From positions 1 through 64,000 of the forward strand of contig NZ_MCGQ01000034.1 in NCBI RefSeq assembly GCF_002242805.1: a stretch of 64,000 nt of DNA, read 5' to 3'. Source of the stretch: Streptomyces diastatochromogenes (GTDB lineage Bacteria; Actinomycetota; Actinomycetes; Streptomycetales; Streptomycetaceae). Shown here piece after piece: positions 57,990-64,000 of this stretch. A model generated the notes under the pieces. That model was not told where the DNA came from. It made no database searches and worked only from the letters and a program-made list of their open reading frames with translations. Every line of letters starts with the position of its first letter. Within the stretch, counting starts at the first letter, position 1. The translations under genes and the position numbers were made by a program.

Positions 57990-59354
57990 GTGACCGAGAA
58001 GGACCTCAGCCGCAGCGCGTACGACCACTTGTGGATGCACTTCACCCGCATGTCCTCGTACGAGAACTCCCCCGTCCCGACCATCGTCCGGGGCGAGGGC
58101 ACCTACATCTACGACGACAAGGGCAGGCGCTACCTCGACGGTCTCGCGGGTCTGTTCGTGGTCCAGGCCGGTCACGGCCGCACGGAACTCGCCGAGACCG
58201 CCTTCAAGCAGGCCCAGGAGCTGGCCTTCTTCCCGGTGTGGTCCTACGCCCACCCCAAGGCCGTCGAGCTGGCCGAGCGCCTGGCCGACTACGCCCCGGG
58301 CGACCTGAACAAGGTCTTCTTCACCACCGGCGGCGGCGAGGCCGTCGAGACCGCCTGGAAGCTCGCCAAGCAGTACTTCAAGCTGCAGGGCAAGCCGACC
58401 AAGTACAAGGTCATCTCGCGTGCGGTCGCCTACCACGGCACCCCGCAGGGCGCCCTGTCCATCACCGGCCTGCCGGGCCTGAAGGCCCCCTTCGAGCCGC
58501 TGGTGCCGGGCGCGCACAAGGTGCCGAACACCAACATCTACCGCGCCCCGCTCTTCGGTGACGACCCGGAGGCCTTCGGCCGCTGGGCCGCCGACCAGAT
58601 CGAGCAGGAGATCCTCTTCGAGGGCCCGGACACCGTCGCCGCGGTCTTCCTGGAGCCCGTGCAGAACGCCGGCGGCTGCTTCCCGCCCCCGCCCGGCTAC
58701 TTCCAGCGGGTGCGCGAGATCTGCGACAAGTACGACGTGCTGCTCGTGTCGGACGAGGTCATCTGCGCCTTCGGCCGCCTGGGCACGATGTTCGCCTGCG
58801 ACAAGTTCGGCTACGTCCCGGACATGATCACCTGCGCCAAGGGCATGACCTCGGGCTACTCCCCGATCGGCGCCTGCATCGTCTCCGACAAGATCGCCGA
58901 GCCGTTCTACAAGGGCGACAACACCTTCCTGCACGGCTACACCTTCGGCGGCCACCCCGTGTCGGCCGCGGTGGGTCTCGCCAACCTCGACCTGTTCGAG
59001 CGCGAGGGCATCAACCAGCACGTGCTCGACAACGAGGGCGCCTTCCTGCAGACCCTGCAGAAGCTGCACGACCTGCCGATCGTCGGCGACGTCCGCGGCA
59101 ACGGCTTCTTCTACGGCATCGAGCTGGTGAAGGACAAGAACACCAAGGAGTCCTTCAACGAGGAGGAGACCGAGCGCGTCCTGTACGGCTTCCTCTCCAA
59201 GGCCCTGTTCGAGAACGGCCTGTACTGCCGTGCCGACGACCGCGGTGACCCGGTCATCCAGCTCGCCCCGCCGCTGATCTCCAACCAGGAGACCTTCGAC
59301 GAGATCGAGCAGATCCTGCGGGCCACCCTCACGGAGGCGTGGACCAAGCTCTGA
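57990..59354 (+). CDS. Class III aminotransferase (polyamine/omega-amino acid)
   Basis: A 454-residue PLP-dependent class III omega-aminotransferase. It shows the TTGGGEAVETAWKLAKQY phosphate-binding segment, AYHGTPQGALSITG, the cofactor Asp in VSDEVICAFGRLG, and the PLP lysine in TCAKGMTSGYSPIG. This is closer to beta-alanine/putrescine-pyruvate aminotransferases than to GabT. It would deaminate putrescine or a gamma-glutamylated form to the aldehyde used by the divergent dehydrogenase. GTG 57990 has GGGGA upstream and is 2 bp after the regulator's stop. Confidence 0.9.
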   Translation: MTEKDLSRSAYDHLWMHFTRMSSYENSPVPTIVRGEGTYIYDDKGRRYLDGLAGLFVVQAGHGRTELAETAFKQAQELAFFPVWSYAHPKAVELAERLADYAPGDLNKVFFTTGGGEAVETAWKLAKQYFKLQGKPTKYKVISRAVAYHGTPQGALSITGLPGLKAPFEPLVPGAHKVPNTNIYRAPLFGDDPEAFGRWAADQIEQEILFEGPDTVAAVFLEPVQNAGGCFPPPPGYFQRVREICDKYDVLLVSDEVICAFGRLGTMFACDKFGYVPDMITCAKGMTSGYSPIGACIVSDKIAEPFYKGDNTFLHGYTFGGHPVSAAVGLANLDLFEREGINQHVLDNEGAFLQTLQKLHDLPIVGDVRGNGFFYGIELVKDKNTKESFNEEETERVLYGFLSKALFENGLYCRADDRGDPVIQLAPPLISNQETFDEIEQILRATLTEAWTKL

Positions 59355-59423
59355 TCATCCGACTGGATGATCAATACCGGCCCCGGTGCCGTCCGTTCGA
59401 GTGAGAACGGCGGCCCGGGGCCG
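59352..59423 (+). terminator. Tandem hairpin terminator after aminotransferase
   Basis: Hairpin 1 (TGATCATCC 59352-59360 with 59365-59373, loop GACT) includes the stop codon. Hairpin 2 pairs CGGCCCCGG (59378-59386) with CCGGGGCCG (59415-59423), with an inner CCGTTC/GAACGG stem. Confidence 0.8.
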
Positions 59424-59545
59424 TGTGCTGTCCGGCCTCCCGGTACCGGCTGCCTAGCGTTCCAGTGACCGATCGGCCCAGCCTTCGTTCCCCCGGACGG
59501 GGGATGGAGCACGGGAACAACGGATCAGAACCGAGGTGTACGCCC

Positions 59546-60286
59546 ATGGAGGCCCCGCCGGACAACGACGTGATGTGGGCACGCTCCCTGCACTTCACGC
59601 ACCGCGACGGCTCGCCCGGCCTGGCCGGTGTCTCGCTCGAGGTGCGGCAGAGCGAGATCCTCGCCGTCAGCGGCCCGCGCGGCAGCGGCAAGACCACGCT
59701 CCTCAGGTGTCTGTCCGGTCTGGTCAAGGCCCAGCAGGGCGAGGTCTGGTTCAACAGCGCGCCCATGCACACGCTGGGGCCGATGGCCCGTGAGCGGCTG
59801 CGCCGCGACCGCTTCTGCTGGATCGACCCGGCCCCCGTGCTCGTACCGGAGCTGAACGTCTGGGAGAACGCCGCCCTCCCGCTGATGCTGCGCGGCACCA
59901 GCCGCCGCCGGGCCAAGGTGGCCGCGCTGGAGTGGCTGGAGCGGCTGGACGTCGGCGACCGGGCCCGCAGACGCCCGCACGAGCTGCGGCAGGCGGAACG
60001 CCAGCGCGTGTGCATCGCCCGCGCGCTCGCCCCCGGGCCCACGATCCTCTTCGCGGACGAGCCGACGGCCCCGCTGCACCGCGCCGACCGCGCCCATGTG
60101 CTGCGCACGCTCACCACGGCGGCCCGCTCGCACGGCATCACCGTCGTGCTGGCCACGCACGACTCCGAGACCGCGGCCCTCGCCGACCGTGCGGTCTCCC
60201 TGCTGGACGGGCGGCGCGTGAAGACCGTGCATCTGCCGGAGAGCCCGGAGACGGAGGGCCGGGCCGCGTGCTCGCTCTCCGTCTGA
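59546..60286 (+). CDS. ABC transporter ATPase with degenerate motifs
   Basis: A 246-residue ABC ATPase of the MacB/LolD type. Walker A (SGPRGSGKTT, residues 42-51), Walker B (ILFADEP, 167-173) and the H-loop (ATHD) are intact. The Q-loop Gln is replaced by Asp (CWIDPAPVL), the LSGGQ signature reads ELRQAERQR (146-154), and the D-loop after Walker B is APLH instead of SALD. ATP binding is plausible, but hydrolysis may be weak or need a partner. ATG 59546 (GAGGTG 8 bp upstream) is preferred to ATG 59504. It overlaps the membrane partner by 19 bp. Confidence 0.8.
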   Translation: MEAPPDNDVMWARSLHFTHRDGSPGLAGVSLEVRQSEILAVSGPRGSGKTTLLRCLSGLVKAQQGEVWFNSAPMHTLGPMARERLRRDRFCWIDPAPVLVPELNVWENAALPLMLRGTSRRRAKVAALEWLERLDVGDRARRRPHELRQAERQRVCIARALAPGPTILFADEPTAPLHRADRAHVLRTLTTAARSHGITVVLATHDSETAALADRAVSLLDGRRVKTVHLPESPETEGRAACSLSV

Positions 60287-61782
60287 CCCGCGCGGCCCGG
60301 CCCGCCGTCCAGCTGCGCCGTCTGCTGGTGGCCGCCGCCTCGGGGGGCACCGGCTTCCTCCTGCTCGGCGCCCTGGGCTACGCGCTGGGCCACCCGCAGA
60401 CCCCGGGCGCGGCCGTGCTGCGGCTGGCCTGGTGCCTGGTTCCGCTCGCCGCAACGGTGTACTTCGCGCTCGCGGTGGCGCGCACGGACCCCGGCACCCG
60501 ACCCCGCCCGGGCCTGTCGGCGGTGGGCCTGGGCCCGGCCCGCCTGATGGCGATCTCGGCCCTGACGACGGCGCTGTCCGCCACCCTGGGCTCGATGCTG
60601 GCGCTGCTGGTCTTCCTGCACCTGCGCGGCGACCTGACGGGCATGCCCTTCGACGGGGCGGCGGCCCAGTTCCTGGCCGCGGACCAGCCCCTCCCGCTGC
60701 CGGCGGCCCTGACCCTGCTGACCCTGGTCCCGGTGATCGCCTCGACGACGGTGGCCTTCGCCCTCCGCCCCAGGGACCCCCGCCCACCCGCCAAGGCCAC
60801 CCGCGCCTTCGGCCGCTTCGGCGCGTACGGCCACTCGGCACAGCGGGAGACGTTCGGGGCGTACGGGAGGTTCGGGGCGCGGTGGCGTACGGCGGCGGGG
60901 AGGAAGGGGACCACGCCGGAGCCTCCGCCCGAGGTCACCGATCCCCGGGTCACCGACTCCGGGGACGCCGGCTCCGTGGGCGCCGGCTCCAGGGGCATCG
61001 CTTCTCGGGTCACCGGCTCCGGGGTCATCGACTCCCGGGCCACCGGCCCCGGGATCACCGGCCCCGGGATCACCGGCCCCCGGCTCACCAACCCCAGCAC
61101 CACCAACCCCCGGCTCACCAACCCCGAGGCGCCGGAACAGGACGCCGACCAGGCCGACACCCCCACCCACCTCCCGCCGCCCCGCGAAGCCCCCGTCGGC
61201 CTCCCCTGGGGCATCGCCACGATCGCCGCGGGACTCGCCGTGCAGGCCTACGCCGGCCGTACCACTCCCGCCCCCGACCTCACCGACCTCCCCGTCGAGG
61301 CCTTCACCGTGCTGGTCGGCTGGGTCCTGACCGCCCTCGGGCTCGTCCTCGCCTCCCCCGGCCTCACCCATCTGTGCGGGCGCCTTCTCCAGGCCGTCCG
61401 TCCGGGCGCCCTCAGGCTGCTCGCCGGCCGGGTCCTGATGGGCGAGGCCACCCGGATCGGCCGCCCCCTCGGGGTGGTGTGCGCGGTGGCGTCCGCCACC
61501 TACGCCATGACCGCCCTGTACGACGGTCCCACCCCCACCTTCGGCCCGCTGACCACCCTCGGCGCGCTCGTGGTCACCGGCAGCACGGTGGCGACCCTGC
61601 TGACGGCGGCCACCGAGGCCCGCCAGTGCCGCGCCGACACCACCGCCGCCCTGCTGCGCCTCGGCGCCCCCGGCTCGATGCTGCGCAGTGCCGCCGCCCT
61701 CCGCGCCGCCGCCCTGCTCGCCGTGTTCGGCCCGCTCACGCTGGTGATCGCCAACCTGGCGGCCCTGCCGATGGCCCACTGA
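60268..61782 (+). CDS. ABC-type membrane partner with repeat-rich loop
   Basis: A 504-residue polytopic membrane protein, probably the permease for the preceding ATPase. About four helices lie in residues 1-170, another four in residues 310-504. Between them is a hydrophilic segment of about 140 residues that contains thirteen 5-residue units ([DGN][SP]xxT type, such as GPGIT and NPRLT) encoded by a 15-bp minisatellite at 60940-61134. GTG 60268 lies within the ATPase gene, with GGAGG about 10 bp upstream. No FtsX/MacB core domain is recognised; substrate unknown. Confidence 0.75.
   Translation: MLALRLTRAARPAVQLRRLLVAAASGGTGFLLLGALGYALGHPQTPGAAVLRLAWCLVPLAATVYFALAVARTDPGTRPRPGLSAVGLGPARLMAISALTTALSATLGSMLALLVFLHLRGDLTGMPFDGAAAQFLAADQPLPLPAALTLLTLVPVIASTTVAFALRPRDPRPPAKATRAFGRFGAYGHSAQRETFGAYGRFGARWRTAAGRKGTTPEPPPEVTDPRVTDSGDAGSVGAGSRGIASRVTGSGVIDSRATGPGITGPGITGPRLTNPSTTNPRLTNPEAPEQDADQADTPTHLPPPREAPVGLPWGIATIAAGLAVQAYAGRTTPAPDLTDLPVEAFTVLVGWVLTALGLVLASPGLTHLCGRLLQAVRPGALRLLAGRVLMGEATRIGRPLGVVCAVASATYAMTALYDGPTPTFGPLTTLGALVVTGSTVATLLTAATEARQCRADTTAALLRLGAPGSMLRSAAALRAAALLAVFGPLTLVIANLAALPMAH
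60940..61134 (+). repeat. 15-bp minisatellite, 13 units, inside the membrane gene
   Basis: Thirteen consecutive 15-bp units, e.g. GGCCCCGGGATCACC twice in a row, encode five-residue repeats from DPRVT to NPEAP. The period keeps the reading frame, so copy changes would only alter loop length. Confidence 0.85.
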
Positions 61783-61910
61783 GCACCGTACGAGAAAACC
61801 CTCCCGGGAAATCTCCCGAGAAAAATCTCCGGCCGCCGATGAGTTCCGCGACGACCCGGCGTCTACCCCAGCGAACCGCAGCAAGCGCACGGACCCGAGG
61901 GAGAGACCCC

Positions 61911-62318
61911 ATGTACCAGCAGATGATCTTCGTGAACCTGGCCACTGCCGACGTCGAGGCGTCCAAGAAGTTCTTCACCGCACTCGGCTACACGATCAAC
62001 CCCCAGTTCAGCAGCGACGACTGCGTCTGCGTCGTGATCAGCGACACGATCATCGCGATGCTGCTCAGCAAGCAGCACTACGCCACCTTCACGAAGAAGG
62101 AGATCGTCGACTCGACGGCGTCCAGCGAGGTGCTGGTGTGTCTGAGCGCCGAGAGCCGCGAGAAGGTCGACGAGCTGGTGGACAAGGCGATCGCGGCGGG
62201 CGGGAAGCCCAGCGGCGAGACGCAGGACCACGGCTTCATGTACGGACGTGCCTTCGACGACCTCGACGGCCACACCTGGGAGGTCATGTGGATGGACCCG
62301 GCGGCGGTTCAGGGCTGA
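61911..62318 (+). CDS. VOC-family (glyoxalase/bleomycin-resistance-type) protein
   Basis: A 135-residue vicinal-oxygen-chelate fold protein. It starts MYQQMIFVNLATADVEASKKFF and ends DDLDGHTWEVMWMDP. Conserved metal-ligand candidates are limited (C43/C45 in DDCVCVVIS, H75-free region, E130), as in the PhnB/YaeR-like subgroup, where ligands vary. AGGGAGAG lies 6-8 bp upstream of ATG 61911. Function unknown; the gene stands alone between the ABC pair and the LOG-like gene. Confidence 0.85.
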   Translation: MYQQMIFVNLATADVEASKKFFTALGYTINPQFSSDDCVCVVISDTIIAMLLSKQHYATFTKKEIVDSTASSEVLVCLSAESREKVDELVDKAIAAGGKPSGETQDHGFMYGRAFDDLDGHTWEVMWMDPAAVQG

Positions 62319-62344
62319 CCCCTCCCGGACCGAACATCCGTGCC

Positions 62345-62350
62345 TAGCAT
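62345..62350 (+). promoter_or_regulatory. -10 hexamer TAGCAT before the LOG-like gene
   Basis: TAGCAT ends 6 bp before the GTG start at 62357, with no ribosome binding site between, suggesting a leaderless mRNA. No clear -35. Confidence 0.4.
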
Positions 62351-62356
62351 GGGCGG

Positions 62357-63481
62357 GTGCAACCGACACCCGCCCAGCCACACCCGGCCGCCCGCGACCG
62401 CGAGATCGAGTCACTCGCCGAGTTCGACGAGGTCGTCGCCGCGCACGGGTCACTGGCCCAGTTCCGTGTCCAAGCCGTCGATCTGACGGGCCGTACGGAG
62501 GCACTGCTCGGCCTCGACACCACCGGCGCCGTCTTCCTCGGCTGCCCGATGGACCCCGAGGCAGCCGCCCGCGTCCGGTCGTCCGGCGCCCTGGTGTTCC
62601 CGCCGGTTCCGGGGCTCCCCTTCGACCCGTACCGCGGATTCGTCTACACACCCGACGAGTTGTTCGAGTCGCTGGAGGAGGGCTACGAGGCGACACCGGA
62701 CGCGCAGGCGTACGCCTGGTTCCAGCGCACCAAGGCCGACGGTGACATCTACGCCTCGATGCTGCGCGCCATCCACGACGACGCGGTCTCCGACGCCCTG
62801 GACGAACTCCTCGTCGGCGCCCGGGTGGTGGGCGTCATGGGCGGTCACGCGATGGCGCGGGGCACGGCCGAGTACGCGGGAGCCGCCCGGCTGGGCCGGG
62901 AGCTGACGCGCGCCGGGTTCACGGTCGCCACCGGCGGCGGACCCGGCGCGATGGAGGCGGCGAACCTCGGCGCGTACGCCGCCCCCTTCGCCGACGGCAT
63001 GCTGGAGGACGCGCTCCAACTCCTCGCCAAGGCGCCCTCGTTCCGGCCGTCCGTCACCGACTGGGCGCGGGCGGCCTTCGAGGTGCGCGAACGCTGGCCG
63101 GGAGGTGCGGAGTCGGTGGGCATCCCCACCTGGTTCTACGGCCACGAGCCGCCGAACGCCTTCGCCGCGCACATAGCCAAGTACTTCGCCAACGCCACCC
63201 GTGAGGACGGCCTACTGGCCCGCTCCACCGCCGGGGTGGTGTTCCTGCCGGGCGCCGCCGGCACCGTACAGGAGATCTTCGACAACGCGACGCCGAACTA
63301 CTACGAGTCGCGGGGCGAGCCCACGCCCATGGTGCTGGTGAACGAGGAGCACTGGACGCGGGAACTGCCGACCTGGCCGCTGCTGCGGTCGCTGGCCCGG
63401 GGGCGGTCGATGGAGTCCCGTATCGCCCTCGTTGACCGGATCGACCAGGCTCCGGAGGCGTTGAAACGTCTCGGTGGTTAA
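62357..63481 (+). CDS. LOG-family / TIGR00730-like Rossmann protein
   Basis: A 374-residue protein with a LOG/lysine-decarboxylase-like Rossmann domain at about residues 150-340. The family motifs are VMGGHAMARG, ATGGGPGAMEAAN (the usual GGGxxGxM), and LPGAAGTVQEIFD (usual PGGxGTxxE). LOG enzymes are cytokinin-riboside-5'-monophosphate phosphoribohydrolases or related nucleotide hydrolases. The 150-residue N-terminal extension is longer than in typical LOG proteins (about 190-200 residues) and has DPEAAARVRSSGALVFPP and a tandem-beta look. The start is GTG 62357 with a weak ribosome binding site, possibly leaderless. Confidence 0.8.
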   Translation: MQPTPAQPHPAARDREIESLAEFDEVVAAHGSLAQFRVQAVDLTGRTEALLGLDTTGAVFLGCPMDPEAAARVRSSGALVFPPVPGLPFDPYRGFVYTPDELFESLEEGYEATPDAQAYAWFQRTKADGDIYASMLRAIHDDAVSDALDELLVGARVVGVMGGHAMARGTAEYAGAARLGRELTRAGFTVATGGGPGAMEAANLGAYAAPFADGMLEDALQLLAKAPSFRPSVTDWARAAFEVRERWPGGAESVGIPTWFYGHEPPNAFAAHIAKYFANATREDGLLARSTAGVVFLPGAAGTVQEIFDNATPNYYESRGEPTPMVLVNEEHWTRELPTWPLLRSLARGRSMESRIALVDRIDQAPEALKRLGG

Positions 63482-63519
63482 TAAGCAGGCAAAGCCAACC
63501 GCCGTCGTGGGCATATGCA

Positions 63520-63547
63520 TTGACACTCCTTATGGAGCGCTTATAAA
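63520..63547 (+). promoter_or_regulatory. Vegetative-type promoter
   Basis: TTGACA (63520-63525) and TATAAA (63542-63547) are separated by 16 bp, both near consensus, in an AT-rich patch about 100 bp before the surface-protein gene. Confidence 0.7.
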
Positions 63548-63644
63548 CCTGTGAGCCTCTTGGGGGTGCTGGGGCTTCACCTCATCCGTCGCCCCATCTC
63601 CCCTCTCAGCCCCCCGCAGTTCTGCACTCTGTAAAGGACAAACG

Positions 63645-64000
63645 TTGTCCATAACCCGCCGCAGCGCACGCCGTTCCGTGCGCGTCCTGGGTGTCGCCTC
63701 CGCCTCCGCCGCACTGGCCCTCGGTGTCGCCGGCCAGGCGCTCGCCTGCAACATCACTGAGTTCTCCGCCGAAGCCCAGTGCGACGGCAACAAGGGCGTC
63801 ATCGTCGTCACCGACAAGGACGGCTCCGGCACCCCGGCCACCATCACCGTCTTCTCGAAGAACGCCGCAGGCGTCGAGAAGCAGGTCGGTGAGCCGCAGG
63901 ACGTCAAGGGCTCCGCCCAGGGCACCACGGTGACCTTCCAGGAGGACTGGAAGCCCAACGCCACCTACCGCGTCCACGTCAAGGCCGGCAACCTGGTCGA
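63645..64000 (+). CDS. Sortase-type (LAETG-like) surface protein, 5' part only
   Basis: The gene starts at TTG 63645, with AAAGGA 6-7 bp upstream; no ATG or GTG start is available. About 118 residues are visible: a basic, SRR-like N-terminus (SITRRSARRSVRVLG), a hydrophobic signal ending GQALAC, then a beta-rich domain with two Cys (LACNITEF, AQCDGNKG). The pattern (N-terminus, ALACNITEFSAEA, ATITVFSKN, EDWKPNATYRVHVKAG) resembles the Streptomyces LAETG-motif sortase substrates that I recall; the C-terminal sorting signal lies beyond the window, so anchoring is inferred. Confidence 0.7.
   Translation, partial: MSITRRSARRSVRVLGVASASAALALGVAGQALACNITEFSAEAQCDGNKGVIVVTDKDGSGTPATITVFSKNAAGVEKQVGEPQDVKGSAQGTTVTFQEDWKPNATYRVHVKAGNLV

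Overview
The window is high-GC actinobacterial chromosome, almost certainly Streptomyces. Third codon positions are nearly always G or C, GTG and TTG starts are common, secreted proteins and lipoproteins carry Tat or Sec signals, and several families are streptomycete hallmarks (MsiK-dependent sugar ABC systems, a DasR-type chitinase operator, a probable futalosine-pathway deaminase, a LAETG-type surface protein). From about 22 kb to 62 kb the gene order resembles the S. coelicolor polyamine/GABA region that I remember as roughly SCO5652-SCO5680. That is recall, not a search. I see no rRNA, tRNA, CRISPR array, integrase or insertion sequence.

Region 1 (about 0.1-18.6 kb) looks like a complete xyloglucan utilisation locus. 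Secreted endo-enzymes (two GH12, one Tat-exported GH74) cut the polymer. A lipoprotein plus two permeases import the oligosaccharides; no ATPase gene is present, so a shared MsiK-type ATPase is expected. Enzymes without signal peptides finish the job in the cytoplasm: GH31 alpha-xylosidase, GH42 beta-galactosidase, GH95 alpha-L-fucosidase and GH3 beta-glucosidase. A LacI-family regulator sits at the left end. GAAGCGCTTC palindromes lie in both divergent promoter regions (GH12/lacI and lipoprotein/GH3), so one repressor probably controls both ends.

Region 2 (18.6-22.2 kb) holds a DinB-like protein, an ArsR-SRPBCC fusion regulator with an inverted-repeat operator, a probably leaderless membrane protein and a secreted S53 (sedolisin) protease.

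Region 3 (22.4-40.4 kb) is amine catabolism: aldehyde dehydrogenase, PucR regulator, a TraD-like P-loop membrane ATPase, gabT, a PAP2 phosphatase, a GH18 chitinase under a DasR-type site, and a minus-strand operon (aldehyde dehydrogenase, lipoprotein, potA-, potB- and potC-like genes, FAD amine oxidase) for uptake and oxidation of polyamine or gamma-glutamyl-polyamine.

Region 4 (40.5-54.5 kb) is mixed housekeeping and envelope genes: NADAR, DUF4190, an adenosine deaminase-family enzyme, GDPD, an F420-dependent reductase-like protein divergent from an HxlR regulator, a membrane-anchored ECF sigma factor, two secreted proteins, a serine hydrolase, a SulP transporter, and a NarL-type response regulator broken in frame by a 13-C run.

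Region 5 (54.5-64 kb) is a second polyamine module (orphan lipoprotein, aldehyde dehydrogenase, divergent Lrp/AsnC regulator and aminotransferase), an unusual ABC ATPase plus membrane partner carrying a 15-bp minisatellite, a VOC protein, a LOG-like protein and the 5' end of a sortase-type surface protein cut by the window edge.
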